Shown: positions 9,296-19,078 of the stretch, one piece after another
Layout of the letters: each line of letters starts with the position of its first letter
Position numbering within the stretch: the stretch's first letter is position 1
Assembly (NCBI RefSeq): GCF_001586215.1
Contig: NZ_CP014634.1
Location: forward strand, 310,001-374,000
Direction: 5' to 3'
Origin: Corynebacterium simulans
Lineage (GTDB): Bacteria > Actinomycetota > Actinomycetes > Mycobacteriales > Mycobacteriaceae
DNA length: 64,000 bases
Notes under the pieces: generated by a model
Seen by the model: only the letters and a program-made list of their open reading frames with translations
Told to the model about the DNA's origin: nothing
Databases searched by the model: none
Translations under genes and position numbers: made by a program

Positions 9296-9333
9296 ATCGT
9301 CCCTTAATCGTTAGTAGTTAAATTGCTACCCAC

Positions 9334-9339
9334 ACTATA
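9334..9339 (-). promoter_or_regulatory. Candidate -10 box of the hom-thrB promoter
   Basis: Reading leftward, TATAGT lies about 39 bases before the hom start in the 111-base gap between lysA and hom. The gap implies a separate hom promoter, as known in C. glutamicum. No convincing -35 box is seen. Confidence 0.4.
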
Positions 9340-9406
9340 CGGAACGAGCTGTCTAGTTTTTGCGCTTCCAGAAGATTCTTTTGCTCAACAGTTAAAAGCG
9401 GTGAAT

Positions 9407-10741
9407 TTAATCAATTTCAAGGGCCATTAGGTCCTCGACTGTCTCGCGACGCAGCATCAAACTAGCCTCACCATCGCGCACGGAGACCACGGCCGGGCGC
9501 AGCGCGCCGTTGTAGCGCGAGGCCATCATGTACTGATAAGCGCCGGTGGTGGCGAAGGTCAGCAGATCCCCTGTCTTAATGTCACCCGGCAGCTTGCGTT
9601 CACTAACCAAGATGTCACCGGACTCGCAGTGGAAACCCACCACACGGGAATCCACTGGCTCGCCCTGAGTCAACCGGTTAACCACGCGCACGTCATATTC
9701 CGACTCATAGAGCGCGGGGCGGATATTATCCGACATTCCGCCATCGACTGAGAGATAACGGCGCATCGGCAGCTCGGCCTTGCCGGTCTCTACGTCTTTG
9801 ACGGTGCCCACCGAGTACACGGTTACCGCAGAGGCGCCGACCAGCGAGCGGCCCGGCTCGACCAGAACGAAAGGCGCATCGATGCCCAGTTCGCGAGCGG
9901 TGCGCTCCACTGCGGCAAGCAGATCTTGGGCCAGCTTGGCGACGTCGAGAGCTTCCTCGTACTCCATGTATGGAATGCCGAAACCGCCGCCCAGGTCGAG
10001 CTCCTTGAGCGCTACCCCCAGCTCGGTATGGATGCGCTTATAGAGCGAAAGCACGCGCTCGGCGGCCAATTTAAAGCCATCAGCATTGAAAACAGACGAA
10101 CCCACGTGACAGTGCAGCCCCACCAGCTCCAAGTTTTCAGCTTCCAGAGCTGCCTTAGAGGCACCAAATGCCGCACCTGTGGCCAGGGAGATGCCGAATT
10201 TTTGATCCTCATGCGAGGTTGCGATGAATTCGTGGGTGTGGGCATCGACGCCGGGCTTGACGCGAATCATGACTGACTGAACGCGGCCGGCCGCACGCGC
10301 GATTTCATCAAGCTGCGCCAGCTCACCCTCGTTGTCGAGCACGACGTGCGCTACACCATTGTCCACACACAGCTGTAGGTACTCGCGCTCTTTGTTGTTG
10401 CCGTGCGCGGTCATGCGCTCCGGCGGGAAGCCAGCTGCCAGGGCTACCTTGGCCTCATTGAGGGAAGCCACGTCAAGACATAGGCCTTCCTCGGCCACCC
10501 ACTTCACGATGCGCTTGGTCAAAAATGCTTTCGATGCGTAGTGCACGTGCTCAGGCCCGCCGAAGGCACGTGCCATGTCGCGGCAACGAGAGCGGAAATC
10601 GTCCTCGTCGAAGACATAGAGCGGCGTGCCGTATTCCTGAGCGAGCTCTGTAAGTGGCAGGCCGGCGATGGTGACCACGCCATCGTCCTGGCGCTTGGCG
10701 TTGCGCGGCCAGACGTGGGCTGGAAGCTGGTTGAAATCCAT
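9407..10741 (-). CDS. lysA: Diaminopimelate decarboxylase
   Basis: PLP enzyme that decarboxylates meso-diaminopimelate to L-lysine. The 444-residue length is typical. Visible motifs are YASKAF with the PLP lysine near residue 72, GLHCHVGSS around 210, [12 protein letters not shown] around 247 (phosphate-binding glycines), EPGRSLVG and the C-terminal CESGDIL. Its start lies directly against the argS stop (10741/10742), giving the argS-lysA operon characteristic of corynebacteria. Confidence 0.97.
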   Translation of the reverse strand: MDFNQLPAHVWPRNAKRQDDGVVTIAGLPLTELAQEYGTPLYVFDEDDFRSRCRDMARAFGGPEHVHYASKAFLTKRIVKWVAEEGLCLDVASLNEAKVALAAGFPPERMTAHGNNKEREYLQLCVDNGVAHVVLDNEGELAQLDEIARAAGRVQSVMIRVKPGVDAHTHEFIATSHEDQKFGISLATGAAFGASKAALEAENLELVGLHCHVGSSVFNADGFKLAAERVLSLYKRIHTELGVALKELDLGGGFGIPYMEYEEALDVAKLAQDLLAAVERTARELGIDAPFVLVEPGRSLVGASAVTVYSVGTVKDVETGKAELPMRRYLSVDGGMSDNIRPALYESEYDVRVVNRLTQGEPVDSRVVGFHCESGDILVSERKLPGDIKTGDLLTFATTGAYQYMMASRYNGALRPAVVSVRDGEASLMLRRETVEDLMALEID

Positions 10742-12403
10742 TTACATCTTCTCCGGGGCGCTAACGCCCACCATGGTCAGAGCGTTGGAGAGGACCTGAC
10801 GTGCGGCGTCGGCAAGCGCGAGGCGTGCGATGTGGATTGGCTGCGTTGTCTCATCCGCCTTTGGCAGCACCTGGCACTGGTCATAGAAGCGGTGGAACAC
10901 AGCCGCCAACTCCTCGGCGAAGCGGGCGATGCGGTGCGGCTCGCGCAAGGTCGCTGCGGTGGAGACAACCTCAGGGAACTCGCCCAGAGTGCGGATCAGA
11001 TCGCCTTCCTTCTCGTGCGTGAGAAGCGCGAGGTCTGCATCTGCCATAGCTGCGGCATCAAGGCCCAGCTCTTGCGCTTTGCGCAGGATAGAACAGATGC
11101 GCGCGTGGCCGTACTGAACGTAGTAAACAGGGTTATCGGAGGACTGGGAAGCCCATAGGCCCAGGTCGATGTCGATGGACTGATCCACGGAAGAACGCAC
11201 CAGGGAGTAGCGTGCGCCATCGACGCCGATGGCCTCGACGAGATCGTCGAGGGTGATGACGGTGCCGGCACGCTTGGACATCTTTACTGCCTGACCGTCA
11301 CGCAGGAGGTTGACCATCTGGCCGATGAGCACCTCGACCTGCTCTGGGTTATAGCCCATGGCAGCAGCGGCCGCGCGCAGGCGGGCGATGTAACCGTGGT
11401 GATCCGCGCCCAGCATGTAGATGGCCAGGTCGTGGCCGCGGTCAAACTTGTCAGCTACGTAAGCGATATCGCCAGCGATGTATGCGGCGTCGCCGTCAGA
11501 CTTGATGACCACGCGGTCCTTGTCATCGCCGTAGTCGGTGGACTTCAGCCACCATGCACCATCTTCGAAGTAGAGCTTCTCGTTGTCCTTCAGGTGAGCG
11601 ACGGCCTTTTCGACGGCGCCGGACTCAAAGAGGGAATTCTCGTGGAAGTAGACGTCGAAGTCAACGCCAAACTCGTGGAGAGAATCCTTGATGTGCGCGA
11701 ACATCATCTCCACGCCGGAGGCGCGGAACTTCTCGCGGACCTCGTCTAAAGAACCTTCCAGTGCGTTCGGGACCTGCTCGACAACCTTGGCCGCAATCTC
11801 CTGGATGTAGTCTCCGCCGTAGCCATCTTCCGGGGTCGGCTCGCCCTTGGCCGCAGCAACGAGGGAGTTGGAGAAACGGTCAATCTGGCGACCGTGATCG
11901 TTGAAATAGTACTCGCGAGTAACCTCAGCTCCCGAAGCCTCGAGCACGCGCCCCAGGGAGTCACCTACTGCTGCCCAGCGGGTGCCACCTAGGTGGATTG
12001 GGCCGGTGGGGTTCGCAGAAACGAACTCCAGGTTGATCTTCTGATCCTTATAAGCATCATTGTGGCCATAAGAAGTGCCGGCCTCGCGAACCTGGCTGAC
12101 GATTGCGCCCTGCGCGGCAGCGGCCAGACGGATGTTCAAAAAGCCTGGGCCGGCGATCTCCGCGACGTCGATAGCGGCGTTTGCTGCCAGCGCCTCAGCG
12201 AGCCAGGTGGCCAGATCACGCGGATTCACGCCAGCCTTTTTGGCTACCTGCAGGGCCAAGTTGGTGGCGTAGTCACCGTGCTCGGGATTACGCGGACGCT
12301 CCACGGTCACGGTCTCAGGAAGGACGGCGGTGTCGAGCTCGTGTTCGCTCAATACAGCGACTGCGGTCTCTTTAATAAGCACAGAAAGATCTACGGGATT
12401 CAT
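10742..12403 (-). CDS. argS: Arginyl-tRNA synthetase
   Basis: Class I synthetase charging tRNA-Arg. The 553 residues include the N-terminal Add-1 domain, the HIGH-region equivalent [22 protein letters not shown] near residue 130, the [13 protein letters not shown] loop near residue 375, and the all-alpha anticodon-binding C-terminus. It is the first gene of the argS-lysA operon. The upstream gap to the divergent lactate permease (12404-12600) should hold promoters for both genes. Confidence 0.97.
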   Translation of the reverse strand: MNPVDLSVLIKETAVAVLSEHELDTAVLPETVTVERPRNPEHGDYATNLALQVAKKAGVNPRDLATWLAEALAANAAIDVAEIAGPGFLNIRLAAAAQGAIVSQVREAGTSYGHNDAYKDQKINLEFVSANPTGPIHLGGTRWAAVGDSLGRVLEASGAEVTREYYFNDHGRQIDRFSNSLVAAAKGEPTPEDGYGGDYIQEIAAKVVEQVPNALEGSLDEVREKFRASGVEMMFAHIKDSLHEFGVDFDVYFHENSLFESGAVEKAVAHLKDNEKLYFEDGAWWLKSTDYGDDKDRVVIKSDGDAAYIAGDIAYVADKFDRGHDLAIYMLGADHHGYIARLRAAAAAMGYNPEQVEVLIGQMVNLLRDGQAVKMSKRAGTVITLDDLVEAIGVDGARYSLVRSSVDQSIDIDLGLWASQSSDNPVYYVQYGHARICSILRKAQELGLDAAAMADADLALLTHEKEGDLIRTLGEFPEVVSTAATLREPHRIARFAEELAAVFHRFYDQCQVLPKADETTQPIHIARLALADAARQVLSNALTMVGVSAPEKM

Positions 12404-12600
12404 AGCGTCAGAGTCTATCGTCCCGCGCTGACATGAGCAGCATCAGGCACGCGTTGGGGCCTTTTACAAAAGCAAGCAACTTGTGTGACATATGCCCTTT
12501 ATTGCGAAACTTACGTGATAAGGCTCGCTCAAGTTTTAGGCTTTAGGAAGACTAAGTATTAAATAAAACACTCGTTTTCCTTCTAGAGACTTGGGTAACT

Positions 12601-14253
12601 ATGAACACTTTCCAAATATCGACGGATTCCATCGGCGGTAGCCTTGGCCTTTCCGCTGCCGTAGCGACGCTACCGCTTATCGCCTTCTTCATAATGTTGC
12701 TGGGTTTTAAGGCCCGCGCACACACCTCGGGCGCAGTTGCCCTCACCGTCGCACTCCTCATCGCCACCTTCGGCTTCGATATGCCAGCAGGCATGGCCTT
12801 TTCCTCTGCGGTGCGCGGCGGCCTGTTTGGCCTGCTTCCCATCGTCTGGGTCATCATCACCGCCATCTGGTTCTACGAGATCACCGTAGCTTCCGGCCGC
12901 TTTGAGGATCTGCGCAAAACCTTCGACTTGCTTGGCGAAGGCGATATCCGCATCCAGGCCATCCTCATCGCGTTCTGCTTCGGCGGCCTCCTCGAAGCCC
13001 TGGCAGGCTTCGGCGCTCCGGTAGCGATTACCGCAACGATGATTCTGGCATTGGGTGTCAAACCACTGAAGGCTGCCACCACCGTCCTTATTGCCAATAC
13101 CGCGCCCGTTGCCTTCGGCGCCGTGGGTATCCCCGTTACCACCGCGGGTGAAGTTGGCGGCCGCACCGCGGAGCAGACCGCCGATATTGCGGGCCTGATT
13201 TCCTTACAGGTCCTGCTAATCGCAGCCGCAGTTCCATTTTTCATCCTCTTTATCCTGGACGGTATGCGCGGCGTCAGGGAGGCAGCACCTGCCGCCGCAG
13301 TCATCGGCGGCTCCTTCGCCATCGCCCAGTGGGCCGCGGCCAACTTCTTTGCCTACCAGCTGACTAACGTCGTGGCCTGCATCGTTTCCCTGGGCTGCGC
13401 ATTCGTGTTCCTGCGCATGTGGAAGCCAAAGGGCGTTGCCGAACTGCGTCAGCGCATGGAGATCCCAGCGCAGGAGGAAGTCACCGATCTTTCTGGCGTC
13501 CGCATCTGGATGGCGCTGCTTCCCTACGCCGTGGTTACCGCAGTCTTTGCGCTTGCCACCGCCGTGCCCAAGCTCTTTGGTTTCTGGAAGATTAAGTTCG
13601 CCTGGCCGGGCCTGGATGGCACAGTCCTCGACTCTGCCGGCAAGGCAATGGACACCTCGTTTAGCTTCAACGTCTTTGGTAATCCCGGCACCTTGCTGCT
13701 GATTTCTGGACTAATCGTGGCAATCATCTTCTGGATTTTCAACGATGGTGGCCACTACCATCTGGCAAAGTCCGCGCCGCTTGCCAAGTTTGGCGAGGTC
13801 TGCGCCCGCATGAAGTTCTCGGCGCTTACGATTATCTTGGTCCTAGCCTTGGCCTACACCATGAATTACTCCGGCCAGACCATCTCTATTGGTGAGTTCG
13901 TGGCGTCGGCAGGCGGCATCTTCGCCCTCTTCGCACCCGCCCTGGGCTGGATTGGCACGGCTGTCACCGGCTCGGACACCTCAGCCAACGCTCTCTTTGC
14001 TAACCTCCAAGTCACCGCCGCCGAGCGCATCTCCGTCAATCCAGACCTCATGCTTGCTGCTAACACCGCCGGCGGCGTGGTGGGCAAGATGATTTCCCCG
14101 CAGTCCCTGGCCATCGCCGCAACGGCCGTCAAGATGGAAGGCGAGGAATCCCGCATCCTGAAGGCCGTGGTGGGCTACTCTCTGGCCTTCCTAGCCACGG
14201 TCTGCATCATCGTGTTCCTAATGACCAACGTGCTGGGCTTCCTGGTTCCATAG
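12601..14253 (+). CDS. lldP: L-lactate permease (LctP/LldP family)
   Basis: A 550-residue polytopic carrier importing lactate by proton symport. It has about twelve helices and the family motifs GGLLEALAGFGAPVAITA near residue 125, TGSDTSANALFANLQ near 460 and SPQSLAIAATAV near 500. The ATG at 12601 has only a weak ribosome site. The 197-base upstream gap is AT-rich and contains TGTGTGACATATGC, a partial resemblance to CRP/GlxR sites. A strong terminator follows at 14272-14314, so lldP is transcribed separately from the lutABC genes downstream that use its substrate. Confidence 0.93.
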   Translation: MNTFQISTDSIGGSLGLSAAVATLPLIAFFIMLLGFKARAHTSGAVALTVALLIATFGFDMPAGMAFSSAVRGGLFGLLPIVWVIITAIWFYEITVASGRFEDLRKTFDLLGEGDIRIQAILIAFCFGGLLEALAGFGAPVAITATMILALGVKPLKAATTVLIANTAPVAFGAVGIPVTTAGEVGGRTAEQTADIAGLISLQVLLIAAAVPFFILFILDGMRGVREAAPAAAVIGGSFAIAQWAAANFFAYQLTNVVACIVSLGCAFVFLRMWKPKGVAELRQRMEIPAQEEVTDLSGVRIWMALLPYAVVTAVFALATAVPKLFGFWKIKFAWPGLDGTVLDSAGKAMDTSFSFNVFGNPGTLLLISGLIVAIIFWIFNDGGHYHLAKSAPLAKFGEVCARMKFSALTIILVLALAYTMNYSGQTISIGEFVASAGGIFALFAPALGWIGTAVTGSDTSANALFANLQVTAAERISVNPDLMLAANTAGGVVGKMISPQSLAIAATAVKMEGEESRILKAVVGYSLAFLATVCIIVFLMTNVLGFLVP

Positions 14254-14271
14254 CCGCAATTTTCAAAGCCA

Positions 14272-14314
14272 AAAAGTCGCCGCACCTACCCGGTTATTAG
14301 GTGTGGCGACTTTT
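14272..14314 (+). terminator. Rho-independent terminator after lldP
   Basis: AAAAGTCGCCGCACCTA (14272-14288) pairs with TAGGTGTGGCGACTTTT (14298-14314) with one G-T wobble around a 9-base loop. The run of A on one side and T on the other would let it act in both directions. Confidence 0.9.
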
Positions 14315-14417
14315 GTATACCCCCAAAAGGTTTGAACTTGCCAGTGACGCATCACTCACTTGGCGCCGCAGATCGGACTTTGACAAAAGACGTGCGTCCA
14401 TCTGTGCACGTGAGCAA

Positions 14418-14441
14418 TTTCGCAACACTAGTGTTGTGAAA
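14418..14441. promoter_or_regulatory. 24-bp near-perfect palindrome upstream of lutABC
   Basis: TTTCGCAACACT/AGTGTTGTGAAA is a palindrome with one mismatched pair; its inner 14 bases (CAACACTAGTGTTG, 14423-14436) are perfect. It lies about 140 bases before lutA and upstream of a possible -10 box (TAGTAT, 14493-14498). This is a good candidate operator for a lactate-responsive regulator, which is not encoded nearby. Confidence 0.6.
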
Positions 14442-14517
14442 TAACCCCAGTTAAACAGGCCTTTTTCGACAGAATATCTGCGGAGTTATCGGTAGTATTT
14501 ATTCCACAACGAAAAAC

Positions 14518-14558
14518 GTTTGCCTGAGCCTCCTGCATCCAGCTCATCGGAGGCAAAC
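14518..14558 (+). promoter_or_regulatory. Inverted repeat in the lutA leader
   Basis: GTTTGCCT (14518-14525) and AGGCAAAC (14551-14558) are perfect complements separated by 25 bases; inside them GAGC and GCTC can also pair. It ends 10 bases before the lutA ribosome site (AAAAGGAG, 14568-14575), so in mRNA it could form a leader hairpin. No known riboswitch class is recognised. Confidence 0.4.
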
Positions 14559-14583
14559 TTGGGCAGTAAAAGGAGCGCAAAGT

Positions 14584-15369
14584 ATGCGAATTGCACTATT
14601 TTCCACGTGCATTGGTGACGCCCTCTTCCCGGACGCACACAAAGCAACCGCACTAATCCTCTCCCGCTTGGGCCATGAAGTGGTCTTCCCGGAAGAGCAG
14701 ACCTGCTGCGGACAGATGCATATCAATACCGGTTATCAGAAGGAAACCCTAGGGATGATCCGCAGCTATGCGGACGCCTTCGCGGATCCTTCCATTGACT
14801 ACGTAGTCTCCGCTTCTGGCTCCTGCGTCGGCGCAGTCCGCGAACAGCACGTCAAGATTGCTGACCGCTTCGGTACCTCCGCTGACGTCGACGGAGCCAA
14901 GATTGCTTCCCAGAAGACCTTGGACCTCCCGGAGTTCTTGGTCGACATCGAGCAGCGCACCGACTTAGGTGCCTTCTTCCCACATAAGGTCACCTACCAC
15001 GCTTCCTGCCATGGCCTGCGCTTTTTGAAGTTGGGTGACCGCCCGTACCAGCTGCTGAGCAAGGTCGAAGGCATCGACCTCGTGCCGCTAGAAAACGTGG
15101 AAGAGTGCTGTGGCTTCGGCGGTACCTTCTCTATTAAGAATCCTGAGGTCTCCCAAGCCATGGTCTCGGACAAGACCCGCCACGTGAAGGACACCGAGGC
15201 TGAGTACTTGACCGGCGGTGACTCTTCCTGCCTGATGAACATCGGCGGCGCCCTCTCCCGCCAGCGCAGTGGCGTGCGCGTTATCCACATGGCCGAAATC
15301 CTGGCTTCCACCAAGGAGCACCCATGGACCCCTGATACGGCCGCATATTCCAAGGAGAAAATGCTCTAA
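14584..15369 (+). CDS. lutA: L-lactate oxidation protein LutA (Fe-S CCG-domain)
   Basis: First subunit of the LutABC complex that oxidises L-lactate to pyruvate. The 261 residues carry two CCG cysteine-rich domains: EEQTCCGQMHINTGY near residue 37 and VEECCGFGGTFSIKNPEVS near residue 175, which bind an unusual Fe-S cluster in GlpC/HdrB relatives. ATG 14584 has the strong ribosome site AAAAGGAG. Its stop overlaps the lutB start by one base (TAATG). The substrate link is supported by the lactate permease gene immediately upstream. Confidence 0.93.
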   Translation: MRIALFSTCIGDALFPDAHKATALILSRLGHEVVFPEEQTCCGQMHINTGYQKETLGMIRSYADAFADPSIDYVVSASGSCVGAVREQHVKIADRFGTSADVDGAKIASQKTLDLPEFLVDIEQRTDLGAFFPHKVTYHASCHGLRFLKLGDRPYQLLSKVEGIDLVPLENVEECCGFGGTFSIKNPEVSQAMVSDKTRHVKDTEAEYLTGGDSSCLMNIGGALSRQRSGVRVIHMAEILASTKEHPWTPDTAAYSKEKML

Positions 15370-16874
15370 TGACTTCCTTCCTCGATACCACCCCACCGCG
15401 GGCGCCCGAAGGTTACGGCAACCTGCGCGGCAGCAAGGCATTCGTGCCGCTGGCACACGTTGGCCTGAACAACGCTACCCAGCGCCGCAACCTGCACCAC
15501 GCCACCACCACTATTCGCAATAAGCGCGCCAACGCCGTCGAAGAGCTACCGGATTGGCAGCAACTGCGTGACGCCGGCTCCGCCCTCAAAGAGGACGTGG
15601 CAGCCCGGATGCCTGAGCTCCTCCTCCAGTTTGAGGAAGAGGTAACCAAGCGCGGCGGCATTGTTCACTGGGCCCGCGACGCCAAGGAAGCCAACGAGAT
15701 CATCGAGGGCCTTATCCGCGAGACCGGTGAGACCGACGTCGTCAAGGTCAAGTCCATGGCAACCCAGGAAATCGGCCTGAACGAGCACCTCGAGTCCGTA
15801 GGGATCAATGCCCGCGAAACCGACCTGGCTGAGCTCATCGTTCAGCTGGGCGAGGATAAGCCCTCCCACATCCTGGTTCCAGCCATCCACCGCAACCGTG
15901 CCGAAATCCGTGACATCTTCGTCAACAAAATGCCGAACACGGATGAATCCCTAAAGGCTGAGCCAGCCGAACTCGCGGAGGCTTCTCGTACCTTCCTGCG
16001 CGAGCAGTTCATGAAGGCCAAGGTCGCCATCTCCGGCGCGAACTTTGGTGTCGCAGAAACCGGCACCATCAATATCGTGGAGTCTGAGGGCAACGGCCGC
16101 ATGTGTCTTACCCTGCCGGAGACCCTGATTACTGTGATGGGCGTCGAAAAGCTCGTGCCAACATTCCAGGACCTTGAGGTCTTCCTGCAGCTTTTGCCGC
16201 GTTCTTCCACGGCAGAGCGCATGAACCCGTACACCTCGATGTGGGCGGGCGTAACTGAAAACGATGGCCCGCAGAACTTCCACCTCGTTCTGCTGGATAA
16301 CGGCCGTACCGCAGCACTATCCAGTCCGATCGGCCACCAGGCACTCAAGTGCATCCGCTGCTCCGCCTGCCTGAACGTATGCCCAGTCTACGAACGCGCC
16401 GGCGGCCACGCCTACGGCTCGGTCTACCCAGGCCCCATCGGCATCTCCATTACCCCGCAGCTAACCGGTATCAAGGACCACCACGATCCTTCCGCCAGCC
16501 TGCCTTATGCTTGCTCGCTCTGCGGCCGCTGCGACGAAGTCTGCCCAGTCAAGATTCCGCTGACCGACGTCATCTTGGAAAACCGCCACCAAAAGGTCAC
16601 CAACGCTACCCCGCCGGTGGAATCCAAACTGTTTAGCGCGGTTCAGCTCGTGTGGGGCCACCCAAAGGTCTGGAACCAGATCACCCACATGGTCGCTCTC
16701 GGCCGCGTATTGGGCGGCTTCAACGGCGTCATCGATAACTTGCCTTTGTTCCTCTCCGGCTGGTCCGACGCCCGCGATACTGCAGTCCCCCCGAAGAAGT
16801 CTTTCCGTCAGTGGTTTGACTCCGATGAAGCTAAAGAATTGCTCGCCCAGGCCAAGAAGGAGGGCATCAAGTGA
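15369..16874 (+). CDS. lutB: L-lactate oxidation iron-sulfur protein LutB
   Basis: Middle subunit of LutABC, 501 residues. An N-terminal LUD domain (residues 60-300, with ISGANFGVAETGTINIVESEGN) is followed by two [4Fe-4S] ferredoxin motifs, CIRCSACLNVCPVYE near residue 328 and CSLCGRCDEVCPVKIP near residue 380, and a C-terminal tail of the LutB type. It probably passes electrons between LutA and LutC. The stop overlaps the lutC GTG start by three bases, so the operon is translationally coupled. Confidence 0.94.
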   Translation: MTSFLDTTPPRAPEGYGNLRGSKAFVPLAHVGLNNATQRRNLHHATTTIRNKRANAVEELPDWQQLRDAGSALKEDVAARMPELLLQFEEEVTKRGGIVHWARDAKEANEIIEGLIRETGETDVVKVKSMATQEIGLNEHLESVGINARETDLAELIVQLGEDKPSHILVPAIHRNRAEIRDIFVNKMPNTDESLKAEPAELAEASRTFLREQFMKAKVAISGANFGVAETGTINIVESEGNGRMCLTLPETLITVMGVEKLVPTFQDLEVFLQLLPRSSTAERMNPYTSMWAGVTENDGPQNFHLVLLDNGRTAALSSPIGHQALKCIRCSACLNVCPVYERAGGHAYGSVYPGPIGISITPQLTGIKDHHDPSASLPYACSLCGRCDEVCPVKIPLTDVILENRHQKVTNATPPVESKLFSAVQLVWGHPKVWNQITHMVALGRVLGGFNGVIDNLPLFLSGWSDARDTAVPPKKSFRQWFDSDEAKELLAQAKKEGIK

Positions 16875-17506
16875 GTACCGCCAAAGAAGAAATCCTGAAG
16901 CGCATTCGCACCGCGCAGAAGCAGGCAGGCCTGCCTGAACACGTCGACATCCCGCGCGAGTACGAAACGCAGGGCACGCTAAACGCGGATGAGCTGCGTG
17001 ACATGCTGGTTGACCGCCTAGAGGATTACAAGGCGGAGGTCCACGTTACGGATGAAGTTTCTCTGGCCCAGACCATCTCGCAGGTCTTCACGGACAAGAA
17101 TTGCTCCACTGTGACCTATGCACAGGGCATGGACGCCGCGCTTATCGACGCCATCACCTCCGACGTCACCTTAACCGCCGACGATCCCACGTCTGACCCA
17201 CGCGAGCTGGATACTGTCGACGCCGTGCTCACTGAGTCCCACGTAACTTCCGCACAGACCGGCACCATCGTACTGGAGGCGGGCCCGCTGTGCGGCCGCC
17301 GCGCTCTCACGCTGGTCCCAGACCGCCATGTATGCATCGTACGCAAAGAGCAGGTGGTCTACGGCGTGCCGGAGATGGTCTCGCGCATCAATCCGGACTT
17401 CCCAGCAACCTGGATTTCCGGCCCGTCTGCTACTTCCGATATTGAGCTCTCCCGCGTCGAGGGCGTGCACGGTCCGCGCGATCTCATAGTCATCATCGTG
17501 AAGTAA
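16871..17506 (+). CDS. lutC: L-lactate oxidation protein LutC (LUD domain)
   Basis: Third subunit, 211 residues, one LUD domain with SAQTGTIVLEAGPLCGRRALTLVPDRHVCIV, the family's core. The GTG start at 16871 lies inside the lutB stop region. No terminator is obvious directly behind it; the next recognisable element is the tRNA-Arg gene. Confidence 0.93.
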   Translation: MSTAKEEILKRIRTAQKQAGLPEHVDIPREYETQGTLNADELRDMLVDRLEDYKAEVHVTDEVSLAQTISQVFTDKNCSTVTYAQGMDAALIDAITSDVTLTADDPTSDPRELDTVDAVLTESHVTSAQTGTIVLEAGPLCGRRALTLVPDRHVCIVRKEQVVYGVPEMVSRINPDFPATWISGPSATSDIELSRVEGVHGPRDLIVIIVK

Positions 17507-17548
17507 GGCTCGTATGCGGAACTCACCCCGCATTAGCTTCTAACTACC

Positions 17549-17589
17549 GGCATGCGCTAGAATCACACCGTTGATATCTGGCGCATGCC
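17549..17589. repeat. 9-bp inverted repeat bracketing the tRNA-Arg promoter
   Basis: GGCATGCGC (17549-17557) and GCGCATGCC (17581-17589) are perfect complements 23 bases apart. They enclose a plausible -10 box (TAGAAT, 17558-17563) and end 11 bases before the tRNA. It could act as an lutC terminator stem (no T run), a processing signal or an operator. Confidence 0.4.
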
Positions 17590-17600
17590 ACCTATCATTT

Positions 17601-17674
17601 GCCTCCGTAGCTCAGCGGATTAGAGCATCGGTTTCCGGTACCGAAGGTCGCAGGTTCGATCCCTGTCGGGGGCA
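17601..17674 (+). tRNA. tRNA-Arg (anticodon CCG)
   Basis: The acceptor stem GCCTCCG/CGGGGGC closes with one T-G pair. The anticodon arm TCGGT-TTCCGGT-ACCGA places CCG in the loop, reading CGG. The T arm is CAGG-TTCGATC-CCTG. The discriminator base is A and CCA is not encoded. Confidence 0.95.
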
Positions 17675-17683
17675 CAAATTCTC

Positions 17684-17724
17684 CCCTCGCTTGCTCGGCG
17701 TTCAACCCGGCAGGCGAGGGTTTT
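17684..17724 (+). terminator. Terminator after tRNA-Arg
   Basis: CCCTCGC (17684-17690) pairs with GCGAGGG (17714-17720), followed by TTTT. The loop is long (23 bases) but can be shortened by inner TTGC/GCAG pairing. Confidence 0.7.
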
Positions 17725-17868
17725 AGCTTCGTATCCACATTTTCCATTTCTTGCAGCTTCCAGATATCTCTAGCGCATCGCCGTCGCTCGATATTAGGAA
17801 TCCCCCCTACCACACGAAGTCAAAGAATCATTCCTAAGAATGATCTCGCGGGCTGTAAGGTCAGGGCC

Positions 17869-18195
17869 ATGGAATCAACGTCTCGTCCGAAGCGGGCCTA
17901 CCTCTCGTTTATCGCTACCGCGTTAGCGTTCTTCGTGGTACCGGGGATTGTGGGCGCAACTCTTAGTGGGAGTACAGCGACTGTGACCATGCTGGTGCTG
18001 CTGCCAGTGATGGCATTGGCATTAGGCATGCTGGATGGCCGGCTCTTCCGCTATACGCTGTCCTTTCCGCTCATTGCGGCCTTTATATTTTGGCTTTCTA
18101 CCAAGGTCTACTACAACACCGGTACGTGGATTTACGCAGTTGAAGTCGTCCTGCTTGCTTGGTTGGGCAGCTGGTTAACAGGAAGGAAGGCCTAG
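17869..18195 (+). CDS. Small membrane protein of unknown function
   Basis: 108 residues with about four hydrophobic helices and a short basic N-terminus (STSRPKRAYL). No family recognised. It ends three bases before the next gene, which also encodes a membrane protein, so the two are probably co-transcribed. The second gene is broken by an insertion sequence. Confidence 0.65.
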   Translation: MESTSRPKRAYLSFIATALAFFVVPGIVGATLSGSTATVTMLVLLPVMALALGMLDGRLFRYTLSFPLIAAFIFWLSTKVYYNTGTWIYAVEVVLLAWLGSWLTGRKA

Positions 18196-18198
18196 GTC

Positions 18199-18970
18199 AT
18201 GGAAACGTGGACGCTTGACCATCCGGAGGCCGGAAAACTCGAAGTCACGGTCGGCCCCGATGTGGAGTTTGCTGCAGCTTATGAAGACTGGCCGCAAGAA
18301 CCGAGCGAGCAAGAATACACCGCCCTGGACGCCAACATGCCACTTAAAGAAAGAATCCGGGCATTCATTGATAATCCACCTATTCGCGTGCAAATTTGCC
18401 GCGATGGCGAAGTCCTTGGAAGGTACACCTCGTTGTCTTCGGCGCGAGTGGCACTAAAACAAATCGATACCGACGAGCTGCACAGCTTAGAGCTTGTCAA
18501 CCGCACGAAGCCGCACCTCAAGCTCCACGCGAATGCTCTCGACGAGTTGCTCGAGGTGACCTATCACAACGGCTCAGAGGTGGTCGAGTTCGATCCACCA
18601 GCTGGCAGCCGTGGAGCGCGGCGTCGCGAAGAGATGGAGCAAAGCCCCGTTAAACGCGTGACCTATCCCCTCCTCGCAGGCCTCGGAAAGGGCGGCTGGG
18701 CGTTGGCCGTCATCGTACTTGGTCCTATCCTTCGCAAGCTGCTGGACTGGCTGCCCATCCCCGACATCAACTGGCCAGACCTTCCAGACATACCCGAACC
18801 TCCCCAAATCCATCTGCCAACCATCAGTATCGATTGGCCGGACATCAACTGGCCGAACATCGATTTCCCTGACCTCCCGGCGCTGCCCGAGTGGATGGTC
18901 TTCTTGCTCGATAACTCGAAGGTGTGGGTGCCCATCGTCATCGGTATCGCCATCGGTGCTGAGAGCGGCT
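18199..18970 (+). pseudogene. Membrane protein with WPD-repeat region, 5' part, split by IS21 element
   Basis: The intact frame encodes about 257 residues before the insertion. It has a soluble N-terminal domain (residues 1-150), a hydrophobic segment (GGWALAVIVLGPILRKLL), then an unusual low-complexity stretch in which I-N/D-W-P-D-I/L units repeat (around residues 185-230), and a last hydrophobic helix VWVPIVIGIAIGAE. At about 18971 the sequence passes into the end of an IS21-family element, and the reading frame then continues only as IS sequence to 19161. The lost C-terminus is recognisable at 21608-21724. No family is recognised. Confidence 0.7.
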
Positions 18971-19078
18971 TGTTGGTAGGGGTGTTGCGGAACGGTGGTA
19001 GGGCTGGATTCCGACTAGGTGGTAGGGCCGGGCCGCTGGCCCTGTTGGGGCCAGCGGCCGGGCTTCTAATCCGATCGA

